A stretch of 64,000 bases of DNA, from contig CM036201.1 of NCBI GenBank assembly GCA_020631735.1, forward strand, positions 71,567,253 through 71,631,252, given 5' to 3'. Of the stretch, positions 59,564 to 64,000 are shown one piece after another. The notes beneath the pieces are model-generated. The model was not told the origin of the DNA and searched no databases. It was given only the letters and a program-made list of their open reading frames with translations. This DNA comes from Saccharum officinarum (Eukaryota > Streptophyta > Magnoliopsida > Poales > Poaceae). The first letter of the stretch is position 1. Every line of letters starts with the position of its first letter. Made by a program: the position numbers and the translations under genes.

Positions 59564-61637
59564 TGTAAGGTCCTAGATGGCTAGAGGGGAGTGAATAACC
59601 TATAAAATTCTACAATAAACACTAAGCAAACTTGTTAGAATAACAAACGGCGTAAAGTGAGTTTTGCTTAGCCTACGGTTGTGATGCAACCCTCTTATTC
59701 ACAAGTCTAGTAGATTATTATCTCTAGTTCACACAAGGGCTAAGTCACTAAACTTACACTAGTGAGCAAGTTAATAACTACTAGCAAAGGCTACCACTAG
59801 AGCTACACAAGATAACTAGTAAAAGTAAATGCGAGAGAGAGGATTGTGAATCTTATACCGACGGTGGAGTGAAGATGTTGCCAATCACCAAGATGATATA
59901 CAATCAATCAATATTGACAACAACACAATATGAAGACCAATCACCGGGAGACAAGAGATACAATATTTTTGTTCACTCGGTGTTCACTTGTGCACCGATA
60001 AGCTACGTCACCGGTTGTGTCAACCAACACTTAGATGGTTCCTTGGTGTGACCCTCAAGTCACTTGCCCCTCAAGGCACGCCCCGCAAGGCACCACAAGA
60101 CACCACTCTCAAGTGAGGTAACTCAATGACACGCGCAATCCACTAGAGTTGCTTTTGGCGCTCCGCCGAGGAAAGCACAAGAACCTCTTACAATCAACCG
60201 GAGGTGGCCAATAACAATCTCCTTCTCTTGCCAACGCCTCCAACAATCTCCAAGCCAGCTAGGAGCGGTACTTTCCAAGAGTAACAAGAAATCCACCGGC
60301 TATACCACCCACAAGTGCCACTAGATGCCCTCAAGCTATGTAATGCACTTTGGGATCACTCAATCTCACTTTTGATTTGCAATCAAGCAAGAGAGATGAG
60401 TAGGAGGGAGAAGCTCTAGCTCAAAGGATGCACAAGAGTGTTAAAAATCTCAAGAGAGACCTCCCCAAGGGCCGGCCAACAAGTATTTATAAGCATCCTA
60501 AACGAATAGAGCCGTTGTACCCCTTCACTGCGCGCTTTTCGAGACGACCGAACGCGCCGGTCAAAACTGACCGGACGCGCTCAATCGCGTCCGATCATCC
60601 AACGGTCACTGAACGCCAACGGTCAAATGCAACGACCGGACGCGCCAGTGCCAGCGTCCGGTTAGAGTCCAGTAAGCTCCCTCAACGACCGGACGCGTCC
60701 GATCGACCTTGCAAACTACAGTTCCTCTGGGCGCCTGACCGGACGCGCCGGTCCCGCGAGTGACCGGACGCGCCGGTGCAAAACCCTAACACCCGCGCGC
60801 CTGACTACTGCGTTGAACTGACCGGACGCGTCCGGTCATATCATGACCGTGTCCGGTGCAGCGTCCGGTCACCTCTGTGACCTCCGTTCGCCTCCGTTTC
60901 TTTTCCGACTTCCGGCGTAGTGGAAAATAGGCATTTCAAGTCCTCGAAAACGCCTGAATCCCGCGCTCGCAAGCTCGGCGGGAGGGAGAGAGGAACCCAA
61001 ACCCTCTCTACCGCTCAAACTTCATCGCCTTCGTAAATGCGCCAACACCAACAAGTGATCACCACCTTGTGCACGTGTGTTAGCATTAATCATTTTCGAA
61101 GGTTTTCCAGATAGGTCACTAGGCCCTACATGCAATGCACTTCATGAATTCACCTAGTGGCACCCGTGCGTCGAATAACCGATAAGACTTCCCCTCTTAA
61201 TAGTTCGGCTATCGATCCTAAACCACTCACACCCTCTGTGGTGTCTTGAGTGCAAAACAAAATAGCCTTATGGTTATACCTTTGCCTTGAGCCCATTTTG
61301 TTTTTCCAAAAGATATGATCCACTTCATATCATCACATGACCGTCTCGATCCATCGACCTTGACTTCACTTACTCTTCACCGTTGCATCGGTCCATCGGC
61401 GCCAAGTCTTGCTCAAGCTTCACCATCGCATGGTCCTTCGCTTCGAAGCCTCGACTTGCCCTTCACCTTCACAACCGGTCCATTGAGCCAAGCATCATCT
61501 TGGTCTTCATCATCTTGGTCACATGAGTCAATGTCATGTCTCATATTCAATGACCACATTTATCTAAATCATCCACTTAGATACAAAGGTTAGTCATAGG
61601 CTTCATCAATTAGCCAAAACCAAACTAGAGACTTTCA
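59564..61637. mobile_element. Solo LTR, 2074 bp, nested in the Tekay-type LTR
   Basis: Starts TGTAAGGTCCTAGATGG and ends AGAGACTTTCA. CCGCG directly repeats at 59559-59563 and 61638-61642. TG...CA ends with a 5-bp target and no internal coding region fit a solo LTR left by recombination. The family is not identified. It contains a cluster of CG-rich palindromic motifs (60540-60880). Confidence 0.75.
60540..60880. repeat. Cluster of GACCGGACGCG motifs
   Basis: GACCGGACGCG occurs about six times, with further variants, within 340 bp. One copy at 60820-60837, GACCGGACGCGTCCGGTC, is a perfect 18-bp palindrome, and others (ACCGGACGCGCCGGT) are nearly palindromic. Spacing is irregular, so this is not a simple tandem repeat. 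Confidence 0.8.
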
Positions 61638-62707
61638 CCGCGCCACCGCGGTACGCCGCCTGGTCGCTCGGGCGCTCATGGCTGGCTCAGCTCGGGTATC
61701 CTCTGGCCATCCTGTCACTGCAGTTAGGTCCGTGGTGAACCACCGAAGCTCACCCACCCACTTGGCCGCCCTCGCAGAGCTCCTGCCCTCCGGAACGCCG
61801 TCATCGCCCTCGCTGATTGGCCATCATCGGGAGGAAGCCGCGCCAACTCGCCTTCGGCCTCCGAATCGCTGCCCCGAGCCTCGCGTCTGCACCGTGGTGA
61901 GCATCTCCCTCTCAGATTAGCAGTAGCAGCTCCCCTCTGGCCGGCGCAACCGGCCAGTGCCGGCCAACACCGCGCCGGCGTGCAGAGGCGCGTCGGGGAC
62001 CGCCCGGTGGTGAAGATAGTTTTTCGGAAGGGTTTTCTTGCAAAACCCTTGAGGGTGGGAATAGTGCCTAGTTTGGTCGTGGCATTAGTAGTCAGTTCGG
62101 GGGCTTGTCTGCAATTTTTGCCAGTGTGCGCGGGCTTCCCTGGTCGTGGGCCGCGTCGCTTGGGCCGCGTGTGCGGGCGCGCGTTGCGCGCAGTTTGGGC
62201 CGCGCGGTTGGGCCGTCCGGGAGGATGTTTTCGCGCCTTAGTAATTTAGAATAGCTTGTTTGATAGGGTAGCTAAGTTTCCCTAGTGGTGCTTGTAGTAA
62301 ATTGGTAATCGGAAAACGGTGCGCTTGTTAGTTGCTGGAGTTTGGAATGCATCATTCAACTTTGTTAGTAGAAATAATGGGTAACTTAGCATATTAGCCT
62401 TTAGAGTGAGCTAAATAGCTTAGTAATTGTTGTGGTTTTAAGAGCTTCTGTTGTCATCGCTTAAGTGTCGTACTGTCATTGCATGCATGTAGATCACAAG
62501 GAAGTTGAGTACGTGGCCGCGGAGGAGCAGGACTACGAGGAGTACGAGGAGGAAATCCTTGTACCGGAGTTCTAGGAGCCGCCCGCGACTGACATCTCAG
62601 ACTTTGCGCCTGCCCAAGGCAAGCCCCGGTGCATAACCTTTATTTTTGCAAATCTTTATATATTAAATGTTGTGCATTTACGTTGCAGGAATTTTGTGAT
62701 ACCCACT

Positions 62708-62838
<131 letters not shown>

Positions 62839-63681
62839 ATGAGTCTTACTAGTACAGGATCGTGTAGTTGTTTTGCTTAGGTTCATCGGTAGAGTGAGTA
62901 ACCCGTCGTTACTCACAATAGGGGGTTACTCATATATTTTTTTATCATTACATTCTGGATAAAATGATGGGAAGGAAATGACGACCGGGCAGGGATGTGG
63001 TATGGGTATTGGTGGGTGTAGCAAGTTGTGTCCCGCGGCCACGGGGCATAATTGTGTTGCACTGTTTCCCTGCCTGTGTCAATTAAGGACCGTTCGTTGC
63101 ATGGACCCTGGTCAAGTCACAGATTTATTATCCCGAGCACATACTTGCTTATGGGAGCGGGAAGGCCTGTTACTCTCTTGTCATGGGCTCCAGCTCTTTC
63201 CGGACCGACTGATTAGAGGCGGGGATAGGTGGAGGTCTTAGCACCGTATTGAGGTCGGGCCTCAAGTATGGGAGCTAGGAGTCCAAGTTTGGATGGGGAC
63301 CTAGAAACCCGTGACAGGAGGGAAACGGGTTAGTCTTGCTTGTGTCTGGGGTACAAGCGAGGCATGTGTTTTTCGGGGTACCCAGCTGGGCACATTGACT
63401 CGCGAATCGCCGTTTCTGCATGACGGTACGGCTTGACTACGCTCTGGCATCGTAGTAAGAATTGACAAAATGAAAGATGGAGAAATGGTCCTGATTTGCT
63501 CAACCCTTGCTTGGTTATAGCATAGGTGCTTACATAGAGTATTGGTTATTGAATAAAATACGGCTTCTAAAAGTTTGGAATTAAGGACACACTCTTAATG
63601 CTGTTTTTCGCTAACCAGAAATCCACAAGCCATAAAGCCTATCATAATCCTTGAGAGTCGGGAAATATAATTTTCAGTCGG

Positions 63682-63734
63682 GTAAGTCTTGCGAGTACAT
63701 TGTGTACTCATGGTTTATTTTACCCTTGTTGCAG
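63682..63734 (+). promoter_or_regulatory. Conserved LTR hairpin between splice-like sites (right LTR)
   Basis: Starts GTAAGT, ends TTGCAG (53 nt). Stem GAGTAC / GTACTC with loop ATTGT. The loop differs from the other two families while the stem is kept. Confidence 0.6.
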
Positions 63735-64000
63735 GTGCACCTTGAGCAGTTAGGCCTTGTGTGGAGGATTCTTCTGGTGGGCACAGACGAATTCTCATTG
63801 CTTTCCGCTAGACGCTATTTTATTTCCCGCTGTTAGTTTATCGCACTCTGAACCTCTGGTATTGTAATAACTATTTTTTGAGACTCTGTGCTGTATGAAA
63901 TAGACTAAGTATTGTAAGTTTGTACTCATTATTGAATCCCGGGCGAAAAATGTGGAGCGTTTGAGTTCTCCCGTCGGGTGTGCTCGACGGAATCATCTGG

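Noticed and set aside
60540..60880. CRISPR-like array
   Set aside because: The repeats are short, palindromic, irregularly spaced and inside a plant LTR; there are no spacers or cas genes.

Overview
This window is nuclear DNA of a grass, most likely an Andropogoneae species (sorghum, sugarcane or Miscanthus type). The signs are intron-containing plant genes, abundant grass MITEs and nested Tekay/Del-type chromovirus LTRs; the species cannot be fixed from sequence alone. No bacterial, plasmid or phage features were seen.

Layout. (1) 1-24614 is one nested block. The older host is an LTR in + orientation (1-801 and 23219-24614). It is split by a minus-strand chromovirus with three LTRs and two internal regions (802-5643 LTR, 5644-11343 internal, 11344-12669 LTR with a 100-N gap, 12670-18375 internal, 18376-23218 LTR). 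A single 5-bp target duplication (GGAGT) flanks the whole unit. Either this is a tandem element made by unequal LTR recombination, or one element was represented twice by two contigs joined at the gap. Both internal copies share two in-frame stops. Copy 1 also has a private stop and an Asp-to-Asn change at the second catalytic Asp of integrase. Copy 2 has three one-base homopolymer deletions. (2) 24615-58289 is gene space with three well-supported genes, all on +: an intronless AIR12-like DOMON protein (35331-36122), a three-exon RPL32 (41757-43303) and an eight-exon bHLH transcription factor (53869-55789). Between them lie MITEs of several families, a hAT-like element with 8-bp TSD, an insertion with a 12-bp TSD inside a 189-bp tandem duplication, a truncated Gypsy LTR-plus-gag remnant, and a decayed LINE fragment. 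(3) 58290-64000 is the start of another Tekay-type LTR in + orientation, running out of the window. It is interrupted by a 2.07-kb solo LTR (TSD CCGCG) and contains an (AT)63 microsatellite.

The three Tekay-type LTR families are diverged but share short blocks in the same order: GGCAAGYCYCGGWGCAT, TGTGTCRATTAAGGACCG, and a hairpin lying between GTAAGT and TTGCAG. I found no clearly new coding system. The most unusual items are the three-LTR array and the conserved LTR hairpin module.
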